Below are positions 35,825 through 46,872 of a stretch of DNA of 64,000 nucleotides, piece by piece (the stretch's first letter is position 1; each line of letters opens with the position of its first letter). The notes under the pieces are model-generated. The model did no database searches. It was given only the letters and a program-made list of their open reading frames with translations, and had not been told where the DNA came from. This DNA is from Persicaria tinctoria (lineage: Eukaryota > Streptophyta > Magnoliopsida > Caryophyllales > Polygonaceae). The stretch spans positions 12,683,175-12,747,174 of the forward strand of contig JBANSL010000018.1 in NCBI GenBank assembly GCA_037127255.1. The letters are read 5' to 3'. The position numbers were made by a program, and so were the translations under genes.

Positions 35825-38800
35825 TTTAGTGAGATTTCTTCGAAACGAGGTTTAAGAAAGAGCCCACCGATGAAGGTCTTCTTAATAACCTTCTACAGCT
35901 AATACAACCGTCCATCTCGTCAGAGGAAAATATCTTCCTTACAGCAATTCCGACTAACTCAGAAATTAAAACTTCTGTCTTCAGTCTAGGGCGAAACAAG
36001 TCCCCGGGACCTGACGGATTCACGGCCGAATTTTATACAAAATACTGGGACATCGTCGGTAAATCTGTCATATGTGCGGTAAAAGGTTTTTTCCACTCGG
36101 GCAAAATGCTCCGCCAAATAAATCATACTTTCATCTCCCTGCTTCCTAAAAGAGATGGGGTGTGTATGGCTACAGAATAAACAAGTTAAAAAGTGTGAAA
36201 TTATTAGCTGTTAAAAAAATAAACGGGTTTAAACGGTGTATGGGAACAACAAATAAGCTTTAGTCAGTTAAAAAAAGGGTTTATAAATAAGCTGCAGATT
36301 GAAGCTTATTTTGAGGTTTATATTCCATAATTACTATTTTACCCCTTCTCTTTTATCTTATTTGGTTTGAAAGTACCACAATACCCCTAATAAAAACCAA
36401 ATAAACTTCACTTTTTACAAATAAACTGTTTTTCGCCCCATACGGAGTTTATATTTTTTCATAAATTTTTAACTACTTTTACCAACAGTTTATAAATTTT
36501 TACCTTGTTTATAATTTTAGCCAGTTTATTAACCCCGTCCCATACGAACCCATGATCCCACGACTACTAGTCACTACAGGCCTATCAGTCTATGCTCCAA
36601 CGTTTACAAAATAATCTCCAAAATTCTGATTGAAAGAATGAAAAAGGTTATTGGCAAACTCATACATCCTCTGCAGGGTGCTTTTGTTTCAGATCGGGCT
36701 ATACAGGACAATATCCTTATAGCACATGAAATCTTCCATTCTTACAAAAATCGTAGGGGTCGGGAAGGATGGTTGGCAATAAAGCTAGACATGGAAAAAG
36801 CATACGATAGGGTTGACTGGAACTTCCTTGGATGTGTGCTACTAAGATTCGGGTTTCATGATAGGTTTGTAACATGGGTCATGGAATGTATTTCCTCCGT
36901 CTCCTTCTCTGTCCTAGTCAACAATGGGCCTACGGATCTGTTCCTCCCGTCCCGCGGAATTCGCCAGGGCGATCCACTATCACCGTTTCTTTTCATACTA
37001 GGCGCTGAAATTCTAGCCCGAAACCTGGCTGCGGAAGCTAGCATAGATAAAACAACCATTGGATTTCCGATTGGACGCGACGGGCCCAGGGTTCCGTTCC
37101 TCTCTTTTGCCGACGATATCATCATCTTCTCAAAGGGTAGCGTCGAAGCAGGGCGCAAAGTAAAGACCATCATCGACTCATACTGCAAAGTGTCTGGCCA
37201 AAAGGTTAATTACCATAAATCATGCTTCCAAGTAACTCGGGGGATTTCGAGTCAGAGGATTCTTGAGTTACGTACTTGCCTGAATATTACAGAAGAAAAA
37301 TCAATAGAAAAATATCTTGGTTGTCCTATCATCAATGGTAGGGTCACAAGCAGTACATTCGAAGATATCATCTGTAAATCTAAACAACAATTGACAAAGT
37401 GGAGGGCAAGTGCTCTATCTCAGCAAGGCCGGGCTACACTAATAAACTCCAACCTTTCGGCTAAGCCATTGCATGTGATGCAAAGTTTTATGCTCCCGGC
37501 CGCTATGCATAAAGAACTGGACCAGATCAACCGTTCATTCTTCTGGAGTAAGGATCTCCAGTACCGGCCGTTAATTAGCCGGGACAGGATATGCAAACCA
37601 AAACAGCTTGGGGGGTTGGGAATTCGCAAATCAAGTGATTTGAATGTTGCTCTCCAGATGAAGCTTCTGTGGAAGATTTTGGCTGAACCAAGTAATGTGT
37701 GGGTATCTCTGATTAGACATAAATATCTGCGTAACACAAGTATTTTCGAGTATAGAAAATCCGGATCGTGCTCCTGGCAATGGTCCAAACTAACTGAGTT
37801 AATAGATAAATTTAAAATCGGACTAATTTGGACTGTAGGAAATGGGCACTCAGTAAAATTCTGGACAGATAACTGGATCTCAACCTCCCCTAGGCCCTAT
37901 CATGGCTAGAGGTGATTGCCCTCCAATTTATAATCAGGATGAAACGGTCAGTGACTATATTTTGGGAGGCAAATGGTGGAGCGAAAAACTACAACAGATC
38001 CTACCCAGCGATCTAGTACAAGAAATTGTAGACATTCCGCTTCCTGCCTCGGAACTACAAGACCGTCTTTATTGGTGGCCGGATAGGGAAGGTTGGTTTA
38101 CCACGGCCAGTGCATACAAATTGATAACATCTCAGACCTCAGTAAACCGGGATTGTAATGAATGGATTTGGAGGATCAATATCCCTCCGAAAGTCAAAAA
38201 CTTCCTCTGGAAAATAGCACAGTCGGGCCTCCCCACCGCCACTAGGCTGGCTTGTCGGGGGTCGGCTGTTCCTTCAACCTGTTCCCTTTGTAACTCGGCC
38301 GCTGAAGATGAGGTTCATCTGTTCTTGGAATGCCCCTTCATTAGAACAATCCACCAACTTCCATTACACGATCAATCAACAGTGGACTGCTTGATTGCCC
38401 AGTCTCGGGACATTAGGCCCATTCTATCTCTTCTTGGCAAGAGTCTAAATTCGATCGCCATGACTAGCCTCGCTTTCTCCTGGTGGTCGACATGGTTCAT
38501 TAGGAATCAGCTCTTGTTCCAGCAGATTGCAATCCCCAAAAAGGAACAAGCAATACAAACGATCAAATACCATATAGATAACTGGAACAGGACATCTATG
38601 TGTGAGATGGAATTTGAAGAGGAACTCCGCCCCACTCGGCAATATCCGCCAAAAACAAGCAAGATACAACGTTCTATTCACTGGCGGATGCCTCCAAAGG
38701 GCACGTACAAATTAAACTTTGATGGTTCATCTCTTTCTAATGGCGACAGTTCTGCTGTGCTATGATTAGAGATTGGAATGGACACCCGACTTCCATTTTG

Positions 38801-39194
38801 CACCAGCAGCTTGGGAAACAAAACCCACTCACAGCGGAGGCATTAGCTCTACGAATGGGTAGTCAAAAAGTTCGCCAACTAAATATAGAAAGGGTCCAGA
38901 TCGAAGGAGACTGCAAGATCATTATTGACCATTTAAACCGGAAATCTACCCGTCCTTGGGAAATTGAACTAATCCTCTCGGATACTCAATTACTGTTATT
39001 GACAGTGAAGGAAGTAACTTTCCTTCACATTCCTCGTATGGGCAATAGAGTGGCGGATAAGGTTGCACACCTTAGCCACTCTGCCCGATGAGTCGATATT
39101 AAAAACAATCTGGGTCTTCTTGACCTCATCCGTAAGGAATTTGCCGGGTAGGTTTACTCCACCCGAATTCTTTCCTCATCAAAAAAAAAAAAAA
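35825..39194 (+). mobile_element. L1-type LINE, 5'-truncated and frame-broken
   Basis: Reverse transcriptase from FKKEPTDEGLLNN through GRNKSPGPDGFTAEFY, SHYRPISLCSNVYK, KLDMEKAYDRVDW, GIRQGDPLSPFLF and SFADDIIIFSKG. Then the zf-RVT knuckle (CSLCNSAAEDEVHLFLECPF), RNase H (KLNFDGSSLSNG, EALALRMGSQKV, IEGDCKIIIDHLN, MGNRVADKVAHL), and an A14 tail at 39181-39194. Frame breaks near 37905 and 38762, plus a MITE inserted in the RT. The endonuclease domain is missing. It would have copied its RNA at nicked chromosomal DNA; it is now dead. Confidence 0.93.
36158..36551. mobile_element. PIF/Harbinger-like MITE inside the LINE RT
   Basis: Ends GGGTGTGTATGG and (inverted) GGGTTCGTATGG, with ATG repeated on both sides (36155-36157 and 36552-36554). 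Without the insert and one ATG, the LINE frame reads on smoothly (LLPKR then DDPTTTSHYRPIS), which confirms both the borders and the 3-bp duplication. No transposase. Confidence 0.85.
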
Positions 39195-40043
39195 GAGCGG
39201 TCATATTTCGGTTCTGCCACTGCAGTTATTTTAACTCAGATTCAGATACAAATGTTTACTATCAAACAAAGTTGGAATGAGGCTTCTCGCTTTGATCTAG
39301 CTTCTGACTCTTGTATCCCGACTACGAACAGTCAAAAAAATTCAACAGTTCTGGTGAGGACTGTCTTCAGAGCAAGGACATCAAACGTCATTGGCAAAAA
39401 CCACCAGAGCTGGCTTTCAAACTTAACTTTGACGAGTCATACCGGGCAACTGGTGATGGATCTTTCGGCTACATTATTAGAGACTCAACGGCTTCGGTTG
39501 TCTCAGCAGGATCTGGCCTTTGTAACAACTCTTCCGCCCACTATGCCGAGGCACTTGCTCTACGGAATGGAGTGATTTTGGCACAAGAATTGGGCATCGA
39601 TAACCTGCTTATTGAGGGTGACAACCTCCAAGTTGTAAACTCGATTTTGGGAGATTATTGTTGCCCATGAAGTATTGAACTTCTGATACCTAACATTAGG
39701 TCCCTTTCTCTGTGCTTTAATTATGTCTCTATTCGTCATATTTTCAGGGAGTCAAATGTTGTCGTCGATCGGGTTGCGCACCTGGCGTACAGTATCCCTG
39801 TCGACGAGGAGTTGCTTGTTGATGAAGAATTGTGTGTTCTCGTCTGAAAGGACGCTCTAAGATATAATTATTTTCGCAAACAATAGTTGTATCCTAATTC
39901 CTTTCATTTTCCTCGAGGAGTTGCTTGTTGATGAAGAATTGTGTGTTCTCGTCTGAAAGGACGCTCTAAGATATAATTATTTTCGCAAACGATAGTTGTA
40001 TCCTAATTCCTTTCCTTTTCCTTGTATTAAAAAAAAAAGGGGG
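39195..40043 (+). mobile_element. Second LINE family, RNase H 3' end
   Basis: Frame 39311-39670 encodes LAFKLNFDESYRATGDGSFG, YIIRDSTASVV, YAEALALRNGVILAQELG and LLIEGDNLQVVNS. After a stop it continues IRHIFRESNVVVDRVAHLAY. This is the LINE RNase H fold but clearly another lineage than the copy ending at 39194. It ends in an A10 run at 40029-40038. Truncated and stop-containing. Confidence 0.75.
39805..40022 (+). repeat. 109-bp tandem duplication in the LINE 3' end
   Basis: 39805-39913 and 39914-40022 both start CGAGGAGTTGCTTGTTGATG and differ by only about two bases. A duplication after or during insertion of the second LINE. Confidence 0.95.
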
Positions 40044-40120
40044 GGTCATATCCGGGGTTCGAACTGGGACCTTTGGGTACTATCCGCAAGTCCTTTCCAG
40101 TGAGTCATTCCGGAATAGTT
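40044..40120 (-). mobile_element. SINE-A copy 2
   Basis: On minus: AACTATTCCGGAATGACTCA, GGAAAGGACTTGCGGATAGT, ACCCAAAGGTCCCAG, TTCGAACCCCGG. The B-box is intact. Abuts the G-run and A-run that end the second LINE. No target duplication found. Confidence 0.7.
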
Positions 40121-40224
40121 AAGAAATTATGTACTCCGTAAATGTTTGTGGTGCGGTTTTGTTTCAGTGAGTTCAGGGATTCTCACTAGGGGTTGAGATG
40201 GTGTAAGTGGAACAATTATGTGAT

Positions 40225-40323
40225 AACTATTTCGGAATGGTTCAACCGGAAAGGACTTGTGGGTAGTACCCAAAAGTCCCCGGTTTGAACCCCGAATGGC
40301 CGCTTTATATTTACCAAATTCAA
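40225..40323 (+). mobile_element. SINE-A copy 3
   Basis: A-box-like TGGTTCAACCGG, B-box GGTTTGAACCCC, end TTTACCAAATTCAA. Target duplication of 16 bp with one mismatch: GGAACAATTATGTGAT (40209-40224) and GGAACAATTCTGTGAT (40324-40339). Confidence 0.85.
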
Positions 40324-40619
40324 GGAACAATTCTGTGATCGAAAAGAATTCGATACAATTGCACTATAGATGGCCTTCGGTGGTCATTTGCCGCTTTGAT
40401 ATAACATTATTTTAGGTGTTGTTTGTGTTTTCAAGATCCCATATGTAGGATTTTGATTCTCAATATATAATTTTGTGAAGTTTGATTCTCAAAGTTTAAA
40501 CTGAAAATTTTATTGGCTCATGAATTGAATTATTTTAGGGTTTGAATATTTTGAGACTAATTTTATTTGCAATCCCATAATTCAATGTTGTAGTTTCAAA
40601 TAGATCCATTTGGGTCGGA

Positions 40620-41095
40620 TTAGTAAACTCCAGTCAAATTAATTAGATCATTGTGAATTTGCTCAAATTAGATAGATTAATACTTTGAAAGAGATAGGTG
40701 TATAAACAAAGAGATTGATTAAAATATGGTTGTTCTAAATAAAATTAAAATACAATTAAATAAGAAAAATAAGATTAATATGAATCTAACTAAATTAATA
40801 ATTGATTAAATTGAATTAGTTATTTAAGTGAGACCACACTTTTTTGATCCTTTCCAGTTCAAGTGGGCTTAGCCCACTCTACATCTGGATCGGGTTACTG
40901 TAGGCCCATTTAAGGGGATGACCCTCCCACTCACAAGTGTCTCCATGTTTCCACGGGGATTCGAACTTCGAACCTCGAGGCATGGGATGTAGCCCCATAA
41001 CCACTATACCAACTTGTGATTGGTAGTGAGACCACGCTTATAGAAAAATCGTTACATAAGTCTTGATTTAAGGAGAGAAGGTCATGTGACATCTT
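40620..41095 (-). repeat. Repeat R1, copy 2, uninterrupted at the copy-1 insertion sites
   Basis: On the minus strand this aligns with 850-2034 but has no MITE, SINE-A or LINE at the matching points. It carries its own insertion, SINE-B (40842-41024). Confidence 0.75.
40842..41024 (-). mobile_element. SINE-B (183-bp tRNA-type SINE)
   Basis: On minus: a tRNA-like head with TATAGTGGTTATGGGG (A-box), then GAAGTTCGAATCCCCG (B-box), a body containing GGCCTACAGTAACCCGAT, and an A-rich 3' end (GGATCAAAAA). Target duplication of 15 bp with one mismatch: AGTGAGACCACACTT (40827-40841) and AGTGAGACCACGCTT (41025-41039). Different from SINE-A. Confidence 0.85.
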
Positions 41096-41418
41096 ACCCA
41101 GTCGATTTACGGAGTCGTATTATTATAGATAGATTATATATAGCGTAGGGTAGGGATCTAATTGTGGAACGGAGGCTAAATGCAAAGACAACAGATCAGC
41201 TCACTTGCGTTCAAAGTCTCCTCCGTTGAATTAAAAATTGATGCAGTACTTTGACCAAACGTGTGTCCATGAAATACAAATTTGACCGGTTGTCGTAAAA
41301 ACAAAGCCGGTGAATCTTGACCATTTGTGTACGCTCGGCTCAATAGTTTGACAGTAGGAAACCAAGCAGCAACTTCGTACCATGGTTAACAGGCGGGGCC
41401 CTTGACGTTGCTCCATCA
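41096..41418. other. Unassigned intergenic sequence
   Basis: No gene or element end recognised. Confidence 0.4.
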
Positions 41419-41423
41419 CGATG

Positions 41424-42798
41424 TGAAGCCAATTCAATTGTGTTTCAACTGATTGTATTCATTCTCATTAAGTATCAGTTTGATATTTAAATTACAAAAG
41501 ATGAGATAATGGAGAGAGTGGATAGAGAGATAATCTCAACTACTCTGACTAATTCAAAACTAACCTAATTAATAGAAAATATAAAATAATAGGAATTTAT
41601 TGATTATTCCTTAACATGCCTCCGCAGTCGAAGCGAGAGGTAAATAAAAGTGACGAACACTGAAGACTGGCCTAATGTTGTAACACATGAAGCCGATGTT
41701 GGTTTCATTAAGACGGAGCCGAAGAAAGGTTTCTAAAGTTGTATCTCTTCAACAATGTTGATGGCAACAATAGATACGTAGTTGTAGGGTATTCGGAGCC
41801 CTTGACAGCAGAAGATGGATGATGGGCGATGGTGTGGCTCGGTTGAGTTTCGGACATACGTACCGAAGAGTTGGTTGTTGTCCCAAAAGGGTTCAGAACC
41901 GAAGGCCGACATGTTTGGGTTTGCCCAAGCCATGGTTGGAGAGTCGGACGGAGCCGGTGTTGGGTTCGGGCTAGGCCGATGGTTAGTGCAAGCAAGGCCC
42001 TACTTGTTGGGTTAGTTGAAAGCGGGCAAAGTCGATGTTTGGGTTAGTTTTTGTGGACCATGTTATGACACGGCGCTTCAAGTAGATTTTGTGTGGCCGA
42101 TGTAGGTTTTGGCCAAAGAAATTTTGGTTGGACAAAGCCAAAGTTTTGATTCGGACAAGGCCGAAGAAGGTTTTGTTTGGCCGGCTAGTGGCGGTGCTAG
42201 TGTTCGTGGGTCGGCCGGAAAACAGCCTGGCATGGTGACTTGAGAAGTTGAGGATGATAAGACAATGGTAGATGGCGCAGCAATCTTGGTTGGTCCTTGA
42301 AGCGCTGACCGATACGGTGGTGATGCGATGAAGGCTTCAACGGCATATGGTAGGTTAGTGATTTTGGATCAGCAACAAGATCGTAGCTTCAATGGAGAAG
42401 GGAATCAATGATTTTTTTTTTTTTTTTTTTTTTTTGGGCTAAGGGAATAAGGAAGGGAAAAAAAAAGAAGATAGGAAGGCCTACATGGTTTTGGCCATAA
42501 AAGTGTTTTTGGTTAGGCCGGCGGAAGCCATTAGTTTTGAGGATCGGAGCCGTTAGGCTAAGAACGCTCGGATACCATGAAGGCAATTCAATGCTCGGAT
42601 ACCATGAAGGCAATTCAATTTTGTTTCAACTGATTGTATTGATTCTCATTAACTATCAGTTTGATATTTAAATTACAAAAGATGAGATAATGGAGAGAGT
42701 TGGTAGAGAGATAATCTCAACTACTTTGACTAGTTCAAAACTAACCTAATTAATAGAAAATATAAAATAATAAGAAATTTATTGATTATTCCTTAACA
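41424..42798 (-). mobile_element. Non-autonomous LTR retrotransposon (TRIM/LARD-like)
   Basis: Direct repeats 41424-41616 (193 bp) and 42605-42798 (194 bp), about 5% different, with target duplication CGATG (41419-41423 and 42799-42803). On the minus strand the LTRs start TGTTAAGGAATAATC and end TTGCCTTCA, followed by the primer site TGGTATCCGAGC (tRNA-Met type). A purine-rich tract, GCGGAGGCA, precedes the other LTR. The 988-bp interior has repeated GGCCGA/TTTTGG phrases, a T24 run near 42410 and no gag or pol. A 27-bp phrase (GCTCGGATACCATGAAGGCA...) is duplicated across the inner LTR edge. It must have been mobilised by another element. Confidence 0.88.
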
Positions 42799-42803
42799 CG
42801 ATG

Positions 42804-43160
42804 AATCAGTTCTGAATTCTGATCGTCCAACAACTTCACCCTCACTCGCGTCGCGTCACCCGCCTCCTCCCGTACGCATCATCACCTACTTATCTGCGAA
42901 TCCATCCCAAATAGTGTTGCCCGAAATTTTAGTACAAGACATTATCAAACCTAAATGAACGAATTGCGTCAAACCTAAATGAATCGAAACCGATTCAATC
43001 GAATCTTATAATAACTGAAACTCGAAATTACCCCAAAAGTCTCAAATCCGAACTGACCCGCCCGAATGGTCCGATTCTCATCCAAAATAAATCACCATAA
43101 AATGATTAACAATAAAGAGAAGGAAATTACCAAAATAACCTTGGATGAGGCCGGAAAAAC
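42804..43160. other. Upstream region of the small membrane-protein gene
   Basis: C-rich, then AT-rich sequence. I see no clear TATA box and no element. Confidence 0.4.
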
Positions 43161-43248
43161 CCAGCGACGTATCTTCGCCTCTCTCCCTCCACGTTCTTTC
43201 TCCGCCTGTAAATCGCCATCACAGTCTCTCGATCTCTGTTGCCGTTAG
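43161..43248 (+). promoter_or_regulatory. Probable 5' leader exon of the membrane-protein gene
   Basis: Pyrimidine-rich CTCTCTCCCTCCACG... ending GCCGTTAG then GTATCTTG, a good donor. A leader intron would run to an acceptor before 44141, for example CTTTCTATAAG near 44070. Confidence 0.45.
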
Positions 43249-44140
43249 GTATCTTGATTTATCTCTCTACTGATTATTTGCTCATCCTTTGGTAAATCGA
43301 TTCTTTACTTTTTTGTTGCTGCCTTGTAGATTCAGCACTTTTTTAAAAAAAAAAAAATCTGGAGTACTGTTTCTTTGATTTGTTCATTTGATCTCCAAAT
43401 TAGCTATTGTTTCTCGATTTTCGTCCCCTTACTGTCTCAGTCTGAACATTCCATTTGGTTTTCAACTGGTGATATCTGAACTGGCTTAGAGGCTTTGAAG
43501 TTGCGAAAGGGGGAAATTGGAACTTTGGGATTGAATTGAAGTCCAGTATAAGATTTCGGATTCGAGCTAGGTTTCGGTTGCTTTTGCAAATTCTCAGTTC
43601 CTCAAAATGATGATTCAATTGGAACAATCAATCGATTGCTGTTACAAGATATTTGTGTTGAATATATGCTCACTTTCCAAGTCAACCTCATACCATTAGA
43701 GGCCATGGTTGTAATTTTGGTTGAAAATAGGATTAAAAACATGGCTGATTTGATCTTTAGATTCATAGATCATGGGCAATGTTTGATCAATGAACTATGG
43801 AATTGATGTTTTCATTTCTTTTTTATTAACCATTTGATTGTCTACCATATTAGATGATATAGTTCATCACTTCATCATAATCATGTATCTAGTTGGGAAA
43901 TAGTACTAGAAATGGTTTTGGTGTTTGTAAGTTTATTGACTTTAGTTGCTAACTTGCTATTACACTATCGTAGTATCACTTCCTGAAATACATGTTTACT
44001 TACCTACCTGGGAACAACCGGTATCCTGGATATTATTGTTGTTATTGTTGTTGTTGTGCCCTTTCTATAAGGGCCATCCTGATGCTGTATATAATCTTAT
44101 CCCTCCCAAGGAAAATATCGAGGAGGAAAGAGGAAAAGAA

Positions 44141-45433
44141 ATGGAAGAAATTGAGGAAACTTCTCCCCTGCTAGATTCATCCACCGCCACAACTACAGCT
44201 ACAAAAGATGAACAATCTGCACAAGAATCAAATAGATCTGTGAAAACCAAAGTGCCTGAGGTAGAGGTCCACTTGTATTGTCAAGGAAAGGGTCCAATAG
44301 CAGTTTTCAAATCAGCCTTAGGTGGATGGGAACAGGACCAATTGGAGGTCCGCGACATTCTTCATCAATATGGGTTGAAAGCCATCTATGCCTTTAATGC
44401 TGTCTCAGGTCGCAGTGTCCCAATCCGTTTTCATCCTAGAAATGGTCGTTCACTGCTTCCTTACAAGGATGGGACTGTTATCCATGTTGATGGGGAGCCA
44501 ACGGTAACTATTGTCCTCTGGCCCTTTACAATATGGTTGCACGGTTTTCTTGAAATCTGGATCGTAGCCTTCAAGTTTTTCGCAAATACCTATGGCCCAT
44601 GTTTCCTTCACTTAAGGTGTCATGCAAAACTTCCTTTATCTTTGATAACTACATTTGATTGTTCCTTCTTTCAGTAAATCTTTTGAAGGTTTCTGAAAGC
44701 TAACCAAATAAAAATCAGAATAGGGATTTAGAAGAGTATCCGCTGAGAAGACCTTGCCTACATAATCTGTTGCCTTCTTGAGAACTCAAATAGTCACTGT
44801 AAACAATGTTACTGTGGGTTAACTAAATGTTTTTCGAGATGGTAAACTGATATATTTCTGTAGTTCTGGTTCACCTTATCTATTTCTCAATAGGGTTTAT
44901 TAGTGGAGGATGATACACATGCACTTGGTGTAGGTTGGTGAATTCTTCCAGGTGTAATTTTTTTTAAAAATTTATCCACTACTTTTAAAATTGTTACAAT
45001 TAACCTTGAAATGTTTCTTTAATACTCTATTATACCCTATATTATAAAGAATAAACCCTAAAAAAATCTCATTAATCATTCACTATACCGTAAAATATAA
45101 ATGGTGAACTTATTACTTTGTTGTTCCTTCTCGTGTCTTTGTATATACTATATACTCTGCTTCCTGACCTGATGATTTCCCTTAACCTTCTTTTTTTTTC
45201 TTCTCCCTCTGCATGACCCCCTGATCAAGCCTATCACAAAGATTCTGGTTAGCATAGCATTGATTGTCGGTCTGATATCGCTAGTTTACTCCAACAATCC
45301 AAGTTGGTTTAACAAGTTTAAACTGAAAAGTCTAAGCGGCACAAGAATTCCTCCATGGCTCATTGCTTGTGCAGTCATTGTCTTCACTCGCCTGAGTAAA
45401 CTAACCAAAGACTTCCTAAAAAGCCGTGGTTGA
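44141..45433 (+). CDS. Small plant membrane protein, two exons, function unknown
   Basis: Exon 1 44141-44503 and exon 2 45230-45433 join in phase 0 to give 188 residues. The start MEEIEETSPLLD is chosen because plant homologues begin with a similar acidic SPLL motif; the longer open frame upstream lies in the leader. Residues 45-121 hold the conserved soluble part (PEVEVHLYCQGKGPI, VFKSALGGWEQDQLEV, VPIRFHPRNGRSLLPY, DGTVIHVDGEP). Exon 2 gives two hydrophobic segments (ILVSIALIVGLISLVYS and IPPWLIACAVIVF) and a basic tail. I recognise this as an uncharacterised plant family and give no function. The usual acceptor seems lost (GCAT instead of GCAG at 45211-45214), so splicing at CAAG (45226-45229) probably removes five conserved residues (DPLIK). 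Confidence 0.8.
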
Positions 45434-45667
45434 TGAGGATGGCAAGCTTGGTGATCTTCATCTCATGCACTTCTAAGCAAATAATTGTTCTCCTATTTTC
45501 AAGTTTGACCCACATAGAGCTGGACTACATTTTATGGGGCATCAGATTGCTAACTTGTGGAACTTCCTTGCCTCTTTCCATAGATTCAGGTGCAAGTTCA
45601 CCATTTACATAGACTATTGCGGATTGAAGTTGTCCCGTTTCATTTGACGTATTACTCATGTTTATGA
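45434..45667 (+). other. 3' UTR and flank of the membrane-protein gene
   Basis: No coding potential. Ends where SINE-A copy 4 begins. Confidence 0.4.
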
Positions 45668-45764
45668 ACCATTCCAGAATGGTTCAATCAGAAAGGACTT
45701 GCGGGTAGTACCCAAAGATCCCCGGTTCAAACCCCGGATGACCGCTCTTTATTTACCAAATTCA
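45668..45764 (+). mobile_element. SINE-A copy 4
   Basis: ACCATTCCAGAATGGTTCAA, GGAAAGGACTTG-type core as GAAAGGACTTGCGGGTAGTA, B-box GGTTCAAACCCC, end TTTACCAAATTC. 97 bp, like copy 1. Target duplication not clear. Confidence 0.8.
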
Positions 45765-46020
45765 GGAAGAGTGTTCTGAAACGACATTAAGAGCAAGCAA
45801 AGATGATTCTTGTGTGGTCTTGAATGACCATGATAGAACCAGTTGCAAATCAATGCATTATGTGATTGTGCACGTGTTCTTGCCTTGTTGGAGCACCTCC
45901 TTGATGGGAGTTTCGCAATGTTTGAGGATAATGTTAATGCAGTATCAAGTAGTTTGGGAAAACTGATAAAAGGGTCCGGAAGATGTTGTGTTATACGTTC
46001 ATAAGGAACAAAGTTGATAA

Positions 46021-46504
46021 ACCATTCCGGAATGGTTCAACCGGAAAGGACTTGTGGGTAGTAACTAAGGTCCCTGGTTCGAACCCTGAATAGCCGCTCT
46101 TAGGTTTGTTATATGAATTGAACAGTTCGAGCTCGGTTCAGGATCGGCTCGAAAAAGCTTGACTCGAGCTCGCTCATTTATTTCAACAGGCCGAACTTGA
46201 ACAAAGTTTTAAATTCGGTTGAAAGTTTGGCTTATTCGAATAAAGCTCGAATTCTATGAAATTTCTAAAATTTCATTTAAGTTAACCTGTTATAACCAAG
46301 TAGAACTACTTAAAAGCTCGAAAAAAGTTCGGCTTGAACTCGTTCATTTCCTAAATAAGTCAAGCTTGAACAAAAAAAAACTCGATTAAAAATTAGGCTC
46401 GGTTCGACTTGAGCTCGTGTAACAAACGAACCAAGCTTGAACATTTCAGGCTCGGTTCGTTCGGCTCGAATAACGCCCCTAGCCACTCTCTATTTACCAA
46501 ATTC
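46021..46504 (+). mobile_element. SINE-A copy 5, split by a hAT-like MITE
   Basis: SINE pieces 46021-46100 and 46490-46504 flank the MITE. Together they restore the family consensus. A perfect 18-bp target duplication AAGGAACAAAGTTGATAA lies at 46003-46020 and 46505-46522. B-box GGTTCGAACCC intact. The order of events is clear: SINE first, MITE later. Confidence 0.9.
46101..46481. mobile_element. hAT-like MITE (CGAGC-rich family) inside SINE-A
   Basis: Starts TAGGTTTGTTATATGAATTG and ends TCGAATAACGCCCCTA (inverted: TAGGGGCGTTATTCGA). 8-bp target duplication with one mismatch: GCCGCTCT (46093-46100) and GCCACTCT (46482-46489). Rich in AGCTCG/CGAGCC. Same family as 29368-29632. Confidence 0.8.
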
Positions 46505-46872
46505 AAGGAACAAAGTTGATAACATATGATGGACTATACTTAAAAATGTGGGACAAAACAAGTTTCATGTTAAAATCACCGATGAAATGACAATGTTTGA
46601 TTGCATATTTTGGCAGATGAAAGTTGTGGAGAAGTTATTGTACTCACATTAGCCCATTTGAAATCAATATGAGATGTAACAATAAATAAAATTAGATTAT
46701 GATCATTTGCTTACCTTGTGACAAGATTTATTGGGGCACACAAGTGTAAATGTGTAATAATGGTGCAATGATACACGAAATGATTGAGAATTCAAATCAT
46801 TGAATAGGAAAAATATTTTAATATGTTCATTGGGTAAATTATGTATACGAGTCTAACACTGAAAAAATAAAA

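Noticed and set aside
40225..40323. Possible tRNA gene
   Set aside because: A- and B-box-like sequences are present, but no cloverleaf with a proper acceptor stem forms, and target duplications show it is a SINE. The same holds for the copies at 1330, 40044, 45668 and 46021.
41708..41995. 95-codon frame inside the small LTR element
   Set aside because: No similarity to gag or pol, and it overlaps another frame of equal quality.
43946..44140. Upstream extension of the membrane-protein frame
   Set aside because: Low-complexity leucine run from (GTT)n in the leader intron; the homologous N-terminus begins at 44141.
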